From: Prevotella heparinolytica
GTDB lineage: Bacteria; Bacteroidota; Bacteroidia; Bacteroidales; Bacteroidaceae
Direction: 5' to 3'
NCBI RefSeq assembly: GCF_004342845.1
Contig: NZ_SLXB01000013.1
Location: 1-64,000 of the forward strand
Length of the DNA stretch: 64,000 nucleotides
The notes beneath the pieces were generated by a model. That model did not search any database. It was not told where the DNA came from and saw only the letters and a program-made list of their open reading frames with translations. Positions 36,021-44,806 of the stretch are shown piece by piece (within the stretch, counting starts at the first letter, position 1; the number at the start of each line of letters is the position of its first letter). A program made the position numbers and the translations under genes.

Positions 36021-37142
36021 TTAAAGTTTTCTTACCGCCATACATTCCATCTCGACCAGCCATCCCGGGCGGCAGACGGGAGCCAGCGTAATCATTCTCG
36101 GCACATTAGGGAAACGCATGTCGAACATTTCTTTTACCACGGTATAATCGGCCATATCGCGCAGATAAACAATGATATGCCCCAAATCCTCAAAGGAACA
36201 ACCGGCCTCTTTCAACAAGGCTTCCACATTTTCCCACATCCGCTCCGTCTGCCGACGAACATCACCGGCATGCACTATTTCTCCACGGTTGTTAATGCTT
36301 GCCGTGCCGGAAATGAGCACCAACCTGCGGCCTTCATAATCCACAGCCGTGCCTCGTTCAAAGCTGACCCCATATTCGTAAGTGGGGCTGAGGTGGGTAC
36401 GGGCATACAAATACTTGATTTGTCCGGGCTTCAATCCCTCTATGGCAAAAGCATCGAGCATCACCAATATTTTCGGGTCGGCATGCCGCCCGCCGATACC
36501 GGTGCTGGCAATGTAGTGTGTCTTTTCCGTCAGGTTCTGAGTAGCGAATACTTCATTGCGCGCCTTGACCACGCCGGCATAGTTGCAATCTACATTCTGC
36601 ACAAATATCCAAGTACGCAAGCAGTTATCAGCCAAAGAGCAACCTTGCTCCATCAACTGCATGACATAATCATTGAACAGCAACCGCGTCTGATATTCCG
36701 AATTGGCTGCACGGTTAAAGCTGCCTCCCATCCATAGTTGACGGTATGCTCCGTGCCTTACTTCATAAAGTCCGTTCGACAACACTTTGGTCTGCACATT
36801 GGTTTGCAGATACGCCCACAAAGCAATTTTAGTTCCCCCCAACGGCGGTTGCTCCACCACAGACAGGGCGCAATCGGAGGTTTCCGCCATAGTAGCGAGC
36901 AACAGTTCCGACTGATTGGCAGTGTCGCTCAAGAAGAATCTTTTGAATACGGCTATGGCACCGGGCAACTCATTCTTCACTAAAACAGCATACGTATCCA
37001 GCACAGCATTCATCTGCTCGCAATAAGTCTGCTTCGGCTCGATGGCATGTATCATCACGTGATATTCTGTCACTCCGCCATCTACAACAAATGCAGATAC
37101 TTCGGCTCTACCGGAAGGATAAGTGTATGAGGTATATTTCAT
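36021..37142 (-). CDS. Rid (YjgF/YER057c) family protein with N-terminal extension
   Basis: 373 residues. The C-terminal third (about 255-373) is a Rid domain: RRLVLISGTASINNRGEIVHA, DVRRQTERMWENVEALLKEA, then ITLAPVCRPGWLVEMECMAV with the Arg that binds substrate carboxylates in active imine deaminases. The first ~250 residues form another alpha/beta region that may hold a second, degenerate Rid-like fold. Enzymes of this family hydrolyse reactive enamines and imines; whether this one does is unknown. First gene of the four-gene unit, with a -7 box upstream. Confidence 0.82.
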   Translation of the reverse strand: MKYTSYTYPSGRAEVSAFVVDGGVTEYHVMIHAIEPKQTYCEQMNAVLDTYAVLVKNELPGAIAVFKRFFLSDTANQSELLLATMAETSDCALSVVEQPPLGGTKIALWAYLQTNVQTKVLSNGLYEVRHGAYRQLWMGGSFNRAANSEYQTRLLFNDYVMQLMEQGCSLADNCLRTWIFVQNVDCNYAGVVKARNEVFATQNLTEKTHYIASTGIGGRHADPKILVMLDAFAIEGLKPGQIKYLYARTHLSPTYEYGVSFERGTAVDYEGRRLVLISGTASINNRGEIVHAGDVRRQTERMWENVEALLKEAGCSFEDLGHIIVYLRDMADYTVVKEMFDMRFPNVPRMITLAPVCRPGWLVEMECMAVRKL

Positions 37143-37168
37143 ATAGTTGATTCAATGTTATTTACCTA

Positions 37169-37176
37169 CAAATATA
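37169..37176 (-). promoter_or_regulatory. -7 box of the Rid-DUF4369-DUF6057-TolB unit
   Basis: The minus strand reads TATATTTG, a full match to TAnnTTTG, 27 bases before the Rid start codon. Confidence 0.65.
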
Positions 37177-37322
37177 GCCAATTATTACTGCCTGCTAAAA
37201 CTTTTTCCGGATATTCACGGGACATTCTACTTTTTCTTCAATGCATCACGGCGTTTAAATGCGTCCAAGTAAGCCGATAAGCCCACAACTTCACTTTTCA
37301 GCCCTGCTGCTCTTTTATTCCC

Positions 37323-37412
37323 GAATGTCTGTTCGCACGGCACGAATATCTGTTCGCACGGTGCGAATGTTTATCCGCAGGTTGCGTTTTTATGTTCGCA
37401 CGGCGCGAACAG
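37323..37412. repeat. Array of four 21-bp palindromic units
   Basis: Units start at 37323, 37344, 37365 and 37386. Three carry the dyads TTCGCACGGCACGAA, TTCGCACGGTGCGAA and TTCGCACGGCGCGAA; the middle unit is degenerate (ATCCGCAGGTTGCG). It lies in the gap between the Rid-type gene and the PUL 2 lipoprotein. Confidence 0.8.
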
Positions 37413-37532
37413 AGATTGATTCAAGTTGCAAACAAGTTTACTGCTTGCCTCGCGCAGTTTTTTTCTTTGATTCCAACAACTTTATTCCTTATATCCAACG
37501 CATCAATCCATATAGGGGTCGCTGAGACTTAA

Positions 37533-37739
37533 AAGTGCATAGGCTCGGTATTTGCAGTATCTGTCGACAAGCATCGTGAACTGGATTACGAAACAGTAGG
37601 TTCTCCAAGATGCCCATCTCTCGGCTACCGGATTAATTCAGATTTATCATGGGAGGTTGGCGCTTACTTTTATAATAAAGAATGGCTGCATCTATTCACC
37701 GGCTTTGCAGGGACTGTCGGCATACGTTTGAAAATTTAG
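37533..37739 (+). pseudogene. C-terminal relic of an outer-membrane barrel protein
   Basis: An open stretch of about 68 codons without a start, preceded by a stop at 37530. It encodes VSVDKHRELDYETVG, then LGYRINSDLSWEVGAYFYNK, and ends GFAGTVGIRLKI, a typical barrel C-terminus with alternating residues. Nothing upstream continues it. No identified family. It is on the opposite strand from both neighbours. Confidence 0.5.
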
Positions 37740-37957
37740 CATACACCAATAATAGCCAATATTCCATAAAGAGAAGAAAATTCCGGAAAAGAAGTGAAAA
37801 GGTGAATCTCACGACTCACCCTTTCCTGTTTTAACCATAAAAACTTGTATCATTCGATTTTTCTTCTGCAAACGCCAAGTGCCACGAACGACCATAGGAC
37901 GAGTGTAACGACAAGTGCTTGCACAGAAATAGTCCGATTGACAATTCCCTCTTCTGA

Positions 37958-38794
37958 CTACTTTCTCTTGAAGTTCCAGAACCAAGCAGTTCCCCAATCT
38001 CCGGCTCCCGGCTCGCCGGCACAAAGCCTGAGATGTTCGCCATCGGCTTTCAGTATCTGATAAACATACTGGGGAGCGTTTCCATGGTTTACCATAATCC
38101 CCATCAAAGGATAAGTGCCGCTGAAAGTCATGGTACCTTTGTCCCAACCGGCCTTAATCACGTCCTCACTCACTTTGACGGAACCTTTGTCGCCACGGCT
38201 CATCTCTACTCCGGTCAGGCTGATCTTCATCCATCCGTCCTTGCCGTCTTTGGGTAAACCTTTACCTGCGGCCTGTTCATCAATGTCTTTCAACTGAACA
38301 ACCCACCAGCTGGGGCCGCTATTTTGCAGATAACCGCCATTACCCCATACACCATCGCCGGCAGTATCATCCCATACCCATGTATGGGTGGTAAACCCGC
38401 CGTTTCCATCGCCAAAGATGTCATTAAAGATGGCCGGCAGGTCGGTAAATTCCTTCACATTGATGCTTTTCGTTTCGGATTTCGTAATGGAGCCGTCCTG
38501 ATTCATCGTAGTAATATAGAAATCAAGGCTGCGCGCAGGAGGCACAATCTGGCAAGTAGGTGCAGTGCCCATAGCCACACAGATATCGGTGCTCGCATCG
38601 TAAACCTTTACATAACGGGTGGGAGAAACATTGAACGTCAAGTTGTTATTCCCCTCGCTCTTGGCAGAGATAGTAAATGAATTGGTTAATTCTTCAGCGG
38701 TTATATTGCTGTTCTTTCCTATCTCGTCCACTATCGGGTCGCAGGCAGCAAAGAACAAAGACAACAACGGAGCTGCAAATAATATCTTTTTCAT
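37958..38794 (-). CDS. PUL-associated surface lipoprotein (possible glycan-binding protein)
   Basis: 278 residues. The signal peptide has a lipobox (PLLSLFFAACDPIVDE), and the acidic residues after the Cys are compatible with export to the cell surface. A short Ig-like region (about 45-115) is followed by an aromatic-rich domain (THTWVWDDTAGDGVWGNGGY and GPSWWVVQLKDIDEQ), which suggests carbohydrate binding. It sits 40 bases after the SusD gene, the usual place of SusE/SusF or surface glycan-binding proteins. I do not recognise a named family; function is inferred from position. Confidence 0.75.
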   Translation of the reverse strand: MKKILFAAPLLSLFFAACDPIVDEIGKNSNITAEELTNSFTISAKSEGNNNLTFNVSPTRYVKVYDASTDICVAMGTAPTCQIVPPARSLDFYITTMNQDGSITKSETKSINVKEFTDLPAIFNDIFGDGNGGFTTHTWVWDDTAGDGVWGNGGYLQNSGPSWWVVQLKDIDEQAAGKGLPKDGKDGWMKISLTGVEMSRGDKGSVKVSEDVIKAGWDKGTMTFSGTYPLMGIMVNHGNAPQYVYQILKADGEHLRLCAGEPGAGDWGTAWFWNFKRK

Positions 38795-38834
38795 ATCGTA
38801 AATTGCTTATTAAGATTAAACATTCGGTCGGGTT

Positions 38835-40622
38835 CTATTTCCATCCGGTGTACTCGCTATCGGCACCCGTCCAACCCTCATTCTGCACAACGCTTCCGAT
38901 GGCAACTTGGCTTTCGGGCATCTTTTGGAAACCGGCCGTAGCCTTATAACGAACCGCATATCCTCCATTGTGGGCCGTATTCTTATCGGGCTGACCGCAA
39001 TAATAAACCGGCTGATTATCTTGTTTGGAAAGTGCCTCGGCTGCAATATGCCAACGACGGATATCATTCCAACGAATACCTTCGAGAGCCAATTCCCAAC
39101 GACGTTCGTTCTGCAAGGCCTCGAGCGAGTAAGAAGCAATGGGGGCGAGTCCGGCCCGTGCACGCACGCGATTGATGCCCGCCACATCCTCTTTCAGCTC
39201 GCTCTGCATCAACAATACATCGGCAAAGCGAATCAAAACCAAGTCATGGATGTTGTTAAGCTGCATATTGTTGGCTCCTTGAGTCCATCCCGAAGCACCA
39301 TACATCAGATTCTCAAAGCAGCACACATACGGATTGTCTTTTACCGGAATCAAATTCTCCTGCGAACCATCGTTTATAGCAGAAATCGGCGACCACTTCT
39401 TAGAATAATAGTCGGTTTCCTGCACGAAGTCTGACCAACCGCCCTTTACATAAGTGGTGCTTTTCGACCAATCCACAATAGTGGCTTCGCGACGGATATC
39501 TTTCTCATCACGGTCGGCACTTTTCCAGTCATTCACCAAATTGGGAGCCACAGGGCCTGCCCCCCAACCTTGCCCGAAGGGGAAAGTCTTATCGTAAGAC
39601 TGACCACCGCGTACACCCATGTGCAGAGCAACACCGTTGCCATAACCTATGGTAGTTTGCCAGTCGGCCAACTTATTGAACTTGATGGCGAACATCGATT
39701 CGAGATTAGCGGCATTATCGTCCTCTGCCCATTTCAGACCTTTCCCCTTGGTATAATTATAGTCTTCCACCGTATAGCGGTTGGTATAAGCCCAGAGGTT
39801 GCGGAAATCGGATACAAGTTCATAACCGGAGTTGTTCACACAATCGTCTACATAGGCTATAACGTTCTCTTTGGTCAGCGTCGTGCCATCGGGCAATGCC
39901 ACCGAAGTAAGCGGTTTGTAAGTAGTGCCGGTCAAAGCGGCCATATCAGTTCCGTTACCGTACATACCGGTGTAGAATAAGAAAATACGAGCCATCAAAG
40001 CCTCTGCCGTGTACTTGTCTACGTGCCCGTCAGTCTTACGTGTGGCAGACATCATCTCAACGGCATCACGCAAATCCTGCAACATCTGTCCGTAAAGCAC
40101 CGCCACATCACCTTGTGTCACCAGTTCGCCTGAAGGAACAGTCATCAAAGGCACATTGCCATACATGCTTGCCAAATCGAAGTGATAGTAAGCGCGCAGG
40201 AAGAGGGCCTCACCCAGGAATTGCTTCTTTATCTCTTCATCCATAGCCGTGTTCGGCAAAGCAGTAATCAATGTGTTAGCCCGGTTAATACCTTCATAAC
40301 GCAACACCCAGAAATTGTTAGTCATGTCGGCATTATAGTTCGTAATCAAGTCCATGGCCTGCATCAGTTTATCATTGGTTCCGCCACCGCCAAGCGCATC
40401 GTCGCTGGCCAGTTGCGCATAGTATATAAATGACTCCTGCGGATACGCATGCGTGGCATTCAAGTTTTGATAGACACCTGCCAAGGCTGCAATACCGTCG
40501 GCTTCGGACACGGGGAAGTTCTCTGTGGAAAGCTCACCCATATTCTCCACATTGTCGATGTCGCAAGAGGCCAATCCAAGTGCAACACAAGCCGAAGCGA
40601 ATAAGTAGGTTATATTTTTCAT
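38835..40622 (-). CDS. SusD/RagB-family lipoprotein (PUL 2, mannan)
   Basis: A 595-residue surface lipoprotein with lipobox (ACVALGLASCDIDNV). SusD hallmarks are FLGEALFLRAYYHFDLASMYGNVPL (first 20 residues decisive), LIRFADVLLMQSE and the C-terminal RRWELALEGIRWNDIRRWH. It is the lid partner of the SusC that starts at 43880; only 12 bases separate the two genes. The presumed ligand is a mannan or glucomannan oligosaccharide, judged from the surrounding mannanases. Confidence 0.95.
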   Translation of the reverse strand: MKNITYLFASACVALGLASCDIDNVENMGELSTENFPVSEADGIAALAGVYQNLNATHAYPQESFIYYAQLASDDALGGGGTNDKLMQAMDLITNYNADMTNNFWVLRYEGINRANTLITALPNTAMDEEIKKQFLGEALFLRAYYHFDLASMYGNVPLMTVPSGELVTQGDVAVLYGQMLQDLRDAVEMMSATRKTDGHVDKYTAEALMARIFLFYTGMYGNGTDMAALTGTTYKPLTSVALPDGTTLTKENVIAYVDDCVNNSGYELVSDFRNLWAYTNRYTVEDYNYTKGKGLKWAEDDNAANLESMFAIKFNKLADWQTTIGYGNGVALHMGVRGGQSYDKTFPFGQGWGAGPVAPNLVNDWKSADRDEKDIRREATIVDWSKSTTYVKGGWSDFVQETDYYSKKWSPISAINDGSQENLIPVKDNPYVCCFENLMYGASGWTQGANNMQLNNIHDLVLIRFADVLLMQSELKEDVAGINRVRARAGLAPIASYSLEALQNERRWELALEGIRWNDIRRWHIAAEALSKQDNQPVYYCGQPDKNTAHNGGYAVRYKATAGFQKMPESQVAIGSVVQNEGWTGADSEYTGWK

Positions 40623-40634
40623 ATATAATCAGTT

Positions 40635-43600
40635 TTAGAATTTAACATTAACACCAAACATATAGGTACGAGGAGTAGGATAGTTGCCTACATCGACACC
40701 GGTCAGCCAAGGTTCTTTGCTGCTAAGAGCACGGCCGTTCTCCGGATCCATTCCCTTATAGCCGGTAATGGTGAAGAGGTTTTGCGCTGCAGCATACACC
40801 CGTAACTGCTGGAACGGACAATTCTTCCAAATACGCTTAAAGTCGTAACCCAAAGTCAGATTTTGCAATCGGAAGTAGTCTGCATTTTCCACGTAAATGT
40901 CAGAAATAGACTGCCAATTCACGCCTTCATTCATACGGGCCAGCAAAGGATATCTATTTGAAGTACCCTCGCCATTCCAATACTGATAAACCTCGGTGGT
41001 GTAATTTTCTTGTTCGCCGTCGGTGAACTTACGATAAGAACGGGCCACTTGTTGTCCCAATGCAGCGAAACTTGTCACAGAGAGGTCGAAGCCCTTGTAT
41101 CCGAAGTTAAGGCTGAGTCCCATCGTCACATCGGGATGAGGATTACCCAAATCGGTCTTGTCGTCGGCATTGATAACACCGTCTCCATTCACATCCACAA
41201 ATTTCAGGTCACCGGGTTTCAGCGTATTACCTTGCAGCGAGTTGGCAGCGTTTTTATCTTTCAATCCTGCTACGTATGCAGCCAAATCTTCTTGATTCTG
41301 AATAACACCGTCGGTCTTATAACCCCAGAAGTAACCTATGGGATGTCCTTCCTCGAAGCGTGCCATATAGCCGGTTCCTTGCGCAAGATTGTCAAGCCCT
41401 CCATTGTTATACTTGCGGGTACTATTTACTTTGGTCACCTCATTCTGGTTGTAGGCAATGTTCCAGTTTATACCATAAGTAAAGTCTTTACCCACATGGT
41501 CATTCCAGTTAAGAGCAAGTTCTACACCACGGTTGCGAACCGTACCTGCGTTTTTCAGCTGTTCCGAGAATCCGGTAGTGGGTGTTACGGGAACCAGCAG
41601 TAACAAATCTTTAGTGGTTTTTTGATACCAATCGAAAGTAACGCCCAAACGACTGTTCAAGAAACGGGCGTCGAGGCCCATATTAATCTGTTCGGAAGTT
41701 TCCCAAGTTATATCGGCATTGGCCAAACGAGTAGGAGCGGCACCCGAAGTATAACCATCCTTATTATTTCCGAACGAGTAATTGGTCTTTGCATTGTAAC
41801 CGAATGTTGCCTGATAAGCAAAGTTATCAACAGCATTCTTATTACCGTTTTGTCCCCATCCGGCACGAATCTTCAGGAAATTGAGCCATTCTTGTGCTTT
41901 TTCCATAAACTTTTCGTTCGAAACCACCCATCCGGCAGAGAATGAGGGGAAGTAGCCCCAACGCTTGCCCGGTGCGAAGATTGAAGAACCGTCGGCACGG
42001 ATAATGGCACTGAACATATAGGTTTCGTTGAAGTTGTAGTTCAAACGGCCAAAGTAAGACATGCCGCGAGAGTCGCCATACGGACTTCCCGATACGGTAG
42101 CCAATGCCGTATTGTTCTTCATGAAACTCATATAGGCGTGTTTCAAATCGCCAAATACCGAATTAGTAGCCGTAGCATTCAATGAGAATCCGTAGTTGGG
42201 ACGCGATTCGCCGTATTCGGTTCCGGCCAATACATCAAAATCGTGTCTGCCTACATTGAACTTATAATTCAATGTATTGGTGGTGCTCCATCCCCAACCT
42301 TGTCCTATCTGGTTGGTGGCTTGGTCGATGGAACGACTGTCGCCTTGATCATTCAGCTTGTAAGCGGGAAGATAGCTGCGCCATGACCATGAGCTTTGAT
42401 TGTAGTTTAACTGACCGCGATAGGTCAACCCTTTGACGGGTTGTATTTCCAACCAACCGCTAACGTTAAGTCCGTAGCTGATACTTTTATTATTGGCACT
42501 TTGTCCGTTCATCATCGAAGCAATAGGATTGGTTGTGTAAGAATTAAAATTAAACCAGCCTTCCTTACCCGATTTCTTCAAATCCTCATAACCGAAGTAT
42601 GCACCGTCTTTGTTATAAATAGGAATCAATGGGTTGGCCCGCAACATATTCGACAACATATTGCCATATTGATTTCCGTTGTCAAGGCCTTGTCTTTGAG
42701 AGTGCTGATAGTAAAGATTCTGACCGATCTTCACTACATCAAGTCCCGCATCGTTACGGTAAACGACATGCTCGGCATTCATGCGCAAAGTGAAACGACG
42801 ATAATCGGATTTCGCCATATTGCCAAATACACCATCTTGATATTGATAACCCACACCGGAAGAAAACTTAGTGCGATCGGTACCGGAAGTGATATTCAAT
42901 GAATGGCTGGTGGTAACGGCATTCTTGTTGCGAATAGCCTCAACCCAATTCGTACCCTCGTTCGCACCACTTTGGTAAGCAGCCAACAAGTCGGCATCTA
43001 CAAACCGAGACCAATCGTGCGCATCCACGCCACTATTGAAACGAACCAAGTTCTGTATCTCCATATACTGTTTGGCATTCAGCATATCAGGCAACTTATA
43101 GACATTTTGCCAACCGATATTACCATCGTAGCTTACCTGAATTTTGCCTTCTTTGCCCTGTTTGGTTGTCACCAAGATTACGCCATTGGCGGCGGCAGAA
43201 CCATAAATGGCACACGAAGCGGCATCCTTCAATACGTCTATACGCTCAATGTCGGCAGGGTTCAGGTTATTGATATCGCCTCCCACGCCATCAATGATAT
43301 AAAGGGGTTTGGTATCGCTATTCGTACCGGCACCACGAATGGTTACTTTAAAACCATCACCCGGCTGACCGGAAACAGCTTGAATATTCACACCGGGAGA
43401 CTGGCTCTGCAAAGCCCCCAAAGCCTGAGTCGTATTCAATTTTGCAATATCCTCTCCTTTCACTTCAACCGTAGCACCCGTCACCAGCTTCTTTTTCTGT
43501 ACGCCGTAACCCACCACGACTACCTCGTCCAACAATTCGGAATCTTCTTTCAACCGGATATCGAAGTTAGCCTGATTACCTACCACTATTTCTTGTGATT

Positions 43601-43880
43601 GATAACCGATAAAAGAAACGACAATAACAGCTCCCGGCTGAACATTCAATGTAAACTTGCCATCAATATCCGTAATAACACCATTAGTCGTACCTTTTTC
43701 CAAAACATTGGCACCGATAACCGGTCCCATTGCATCTGTTACAGTACCTGTGATTTTTTTCGCTTGCTGCACAGCTTCGATTACATCAATCGACGCGGCG
43801 AAAAGTTGTGGAGTATAGCCGAATCCCAAAGTCGAACATACCCCTACAAGCAGCGCTGTTTTTCTGAAATTAAAATTCAT
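40635..43880 (-). CDS. SusC/RagA-family TonB-dependent transporter (PUL 2, mannan)
   Basis: 1081 residues. It has a signal peptide, a carboxypeptidase-regulatory-like domain (ITGTVTDAMGPVIGANVLEK), a plug with LLDEVVVVGYGVQKKK and the SusC stretch VLKDAASCAIYGSAAANGVI. The long barrel ends YMFGVNVKF with a terminal Phe. It would import glycan fragments captured by its SusD partner. A leader of about 200 bases separates the predicted transcription start from the ATG, and the promoter carries the shared mannan-type element. Confidence 0.95.
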   Translation of the reverse strand: MNFNFRKTALLVGVCSTLGFGYTPQLFAASIDVIEAVQQAKKITGTVTDAMGPVIGANVLEKGTTNGVITDIDGKFTLNVQPGAVIVVSFIGYQSQEIVVGNQANFDIRLKEDSELLDEVVVVGYGVQKKKLVTGATVEVKGEDIAKLNTTQALGALQSQSPGVNIQAVSGQPGDGFKVTIRGAGTNSDTKPLYIIDGVGGDINNLNPADIERIDVLKDAASCAIYGSAAANGVILVTTKQGKEGKIQVSYDGNIGWQNVYKLPDMLNAKQYMEIQNLVRFNSGVDAHDWSRFVDADLLAAYQSGANEGTNWVEAIRNKNAVTTSHSLNITSGTDRTKFSSGVGYQYQDGVFGNMAKSDYRRFTLRMNAEHVVYRNDAGLDVVKIGQNLYYQHSQRQGLDNGNQYGNMLSNMLRANPLIPIYNKDGAYFGYEDLKKSGKEGWFNFNSYTTNPIASMMNGQSANNKSISYGLNVSGWLEIQPVKGLTYRGQLNYNQSSWSWRSYLPAYKLNDQGDSRSIDQATNQIGQGWGWSTTNTLNYKFNVGRHDFDVLAGTEYGESRPNYGFSLNATATNSVFGDLKHAYMSFMKNNTALATVSGSPYGDSRGMSYFGRLNYNFNETYMFSAIIRADGSSIFAPGKRWGYFPSFSAGWVVSNEKFMEKAQEWLNFLKIRAGWGQNGNKNAVDNFAYQATFGYNAKTNYSFGNNKDGYTSGAAPTRLANADITWETSEQINMGLDARFLNSRLGVTFDWYQKTTKDLLLLVPVTPTTGFSEQLKNAGTVRNRGVELALNWNDHVGKDFTYGINWNIAYNQNEVTKVNSTRKYNNGGLDNLAQGTGYMARFEEGHPIGYFWGYKTDGVIQNQEDLAAYVAGLKDKNAANSLQGNTLKPGDLKFVDVNGDGVINADDKTDLGNPHPDVTMGLSLNFGYKGFDLSVTSFAALGQQVARSYRKFTDGEQENYTTEVYQYWNGEGTSNRYPLLARMNEGVNWQSISDIYVENADYFRLQNLTLGYDFKRIWKNCPFQQLRVYAAAQNLFTITGYKGMDPENGRALSSKEPWLTGVDVGNYPTPRTYMFGVNVKF

Positions 43881-44089
43881 ACTTGTATCTTTCTTAGTTA
43901 ATGAATTGGCGTTGCCACATCGGCAACAAATGTTTTTATATAAGGTTAAACTATTCTTGAGAAATAAATAGTCCTTATTAAATAAGGCAGGTGAATATTT
44001 ATTATTCCTTTCTCATAGGCATTTTTCATTTTGTTAATGGTTCGTTAAACAGTATATGATGAGTTTTATTTCACTTTCCTTCGCGAATA

Positions 44090-44133
44090 CAAATGTAAAT
44101 TTTCAGCCTGAGACAAACAGACATTATTTTATC
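44090..44133 (-). promoter_or_regulatory. Mannan-type promoter of the SusC/SusD operon
   Basis: On the minus strand GATAAAAT (44133-44126) leads to the -7 box TACATTTG (44097-44090) over exactly 44 bases. A TTTG also lies between them. The spacing equals that of the GH26, CE7 and GH2 promoters although the intervening bases differ. Confidence 0.75.
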
Positions 44134-44291
44134 ACATAATGATACTTCTTTAACATCCGTTATTATTTCACTTTCAGAAACGCCCCATCCGGCACTTTAC
44201 ACAAAGCGGTTATAGCCGAAACCCGTCTTTTCAAAGCAAGTTCTTGGCAATAGAGCAAAGGAATGATTGATTTAGCGTGAACGGGCAAGCG

Positions 44292-44806
44292 TCATTTCTT
44301 CAGTTCATCACGTACCATATGCCCCCACTCTTTCAAATCCCTCTCTTCCCAGTTTCCTTCCGAAGAGGCCGTAGGATAGAGCATGGAGCAAGTTTCATCT
44401 TTATCGGAAACAGACCACGCCACCCAGCTGATGGAATGCCGTTGCATCCATTCCAACCAATTCCGCCATTCTTCAGGATTTAAAGGGCCTCTCCGCTGGC
44501 TTCCATACCCGCACATTCGGAAACGAAAACGGGAAGCCCCTTGGACATGGCATAATCAGCCCTGTTGCGTAGCCATTGTCCATGGGTGTTGGCATAAAAA
44601 TGAAGTGTGTACATGATGTTCTTGTATCCGATGATAGGGTCGTCCGCAGCCAGATGTATATCTTGATCCCAATGCGGACTACCCACAAGAATAACCGCCT
44701 CAGGCTCTATGGCACGAATTGCCTTGATGACTTCAATGGAATATCCTTATCCTATAAAGAGCATCAGCCAGCATACCGCCACGACAATTATCCAACTATT
44801 TTTCAT
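44292..44806 (-). pseudogene. Relic of a GH5 cellulase-type gene (internal deletion and frameshift)
   Basis: An ATG at 44806, within the last codons of the GH5_7 gene, starts a signal-peptide-like MKNSWIIVVAVCWLMLFIG, which then meets a stop. Immediately after, in the same frame, is the middle of a GH5 enzyme: AVILVGSPHWDQDIHLAADD, YTLHFYANTHGQW and GLPVFVSECAGMEA (nucleophile region). Near 44500 the frame slips by one, and the C-terminal part continues as GPLNPEEWRNWLEWMQRHS to WEERDLKEWGHMVRDELKK. The N-terminal half including the acid/base region is missing, so no active enzyme is made. Confidence 0.8.

Noticed and set aside
37259..37525. Frame encoding a heptad-like Arg/Val repeat
   Set aside because: It is a translation of the 21-bp array (period of seven codons) and not a gene.
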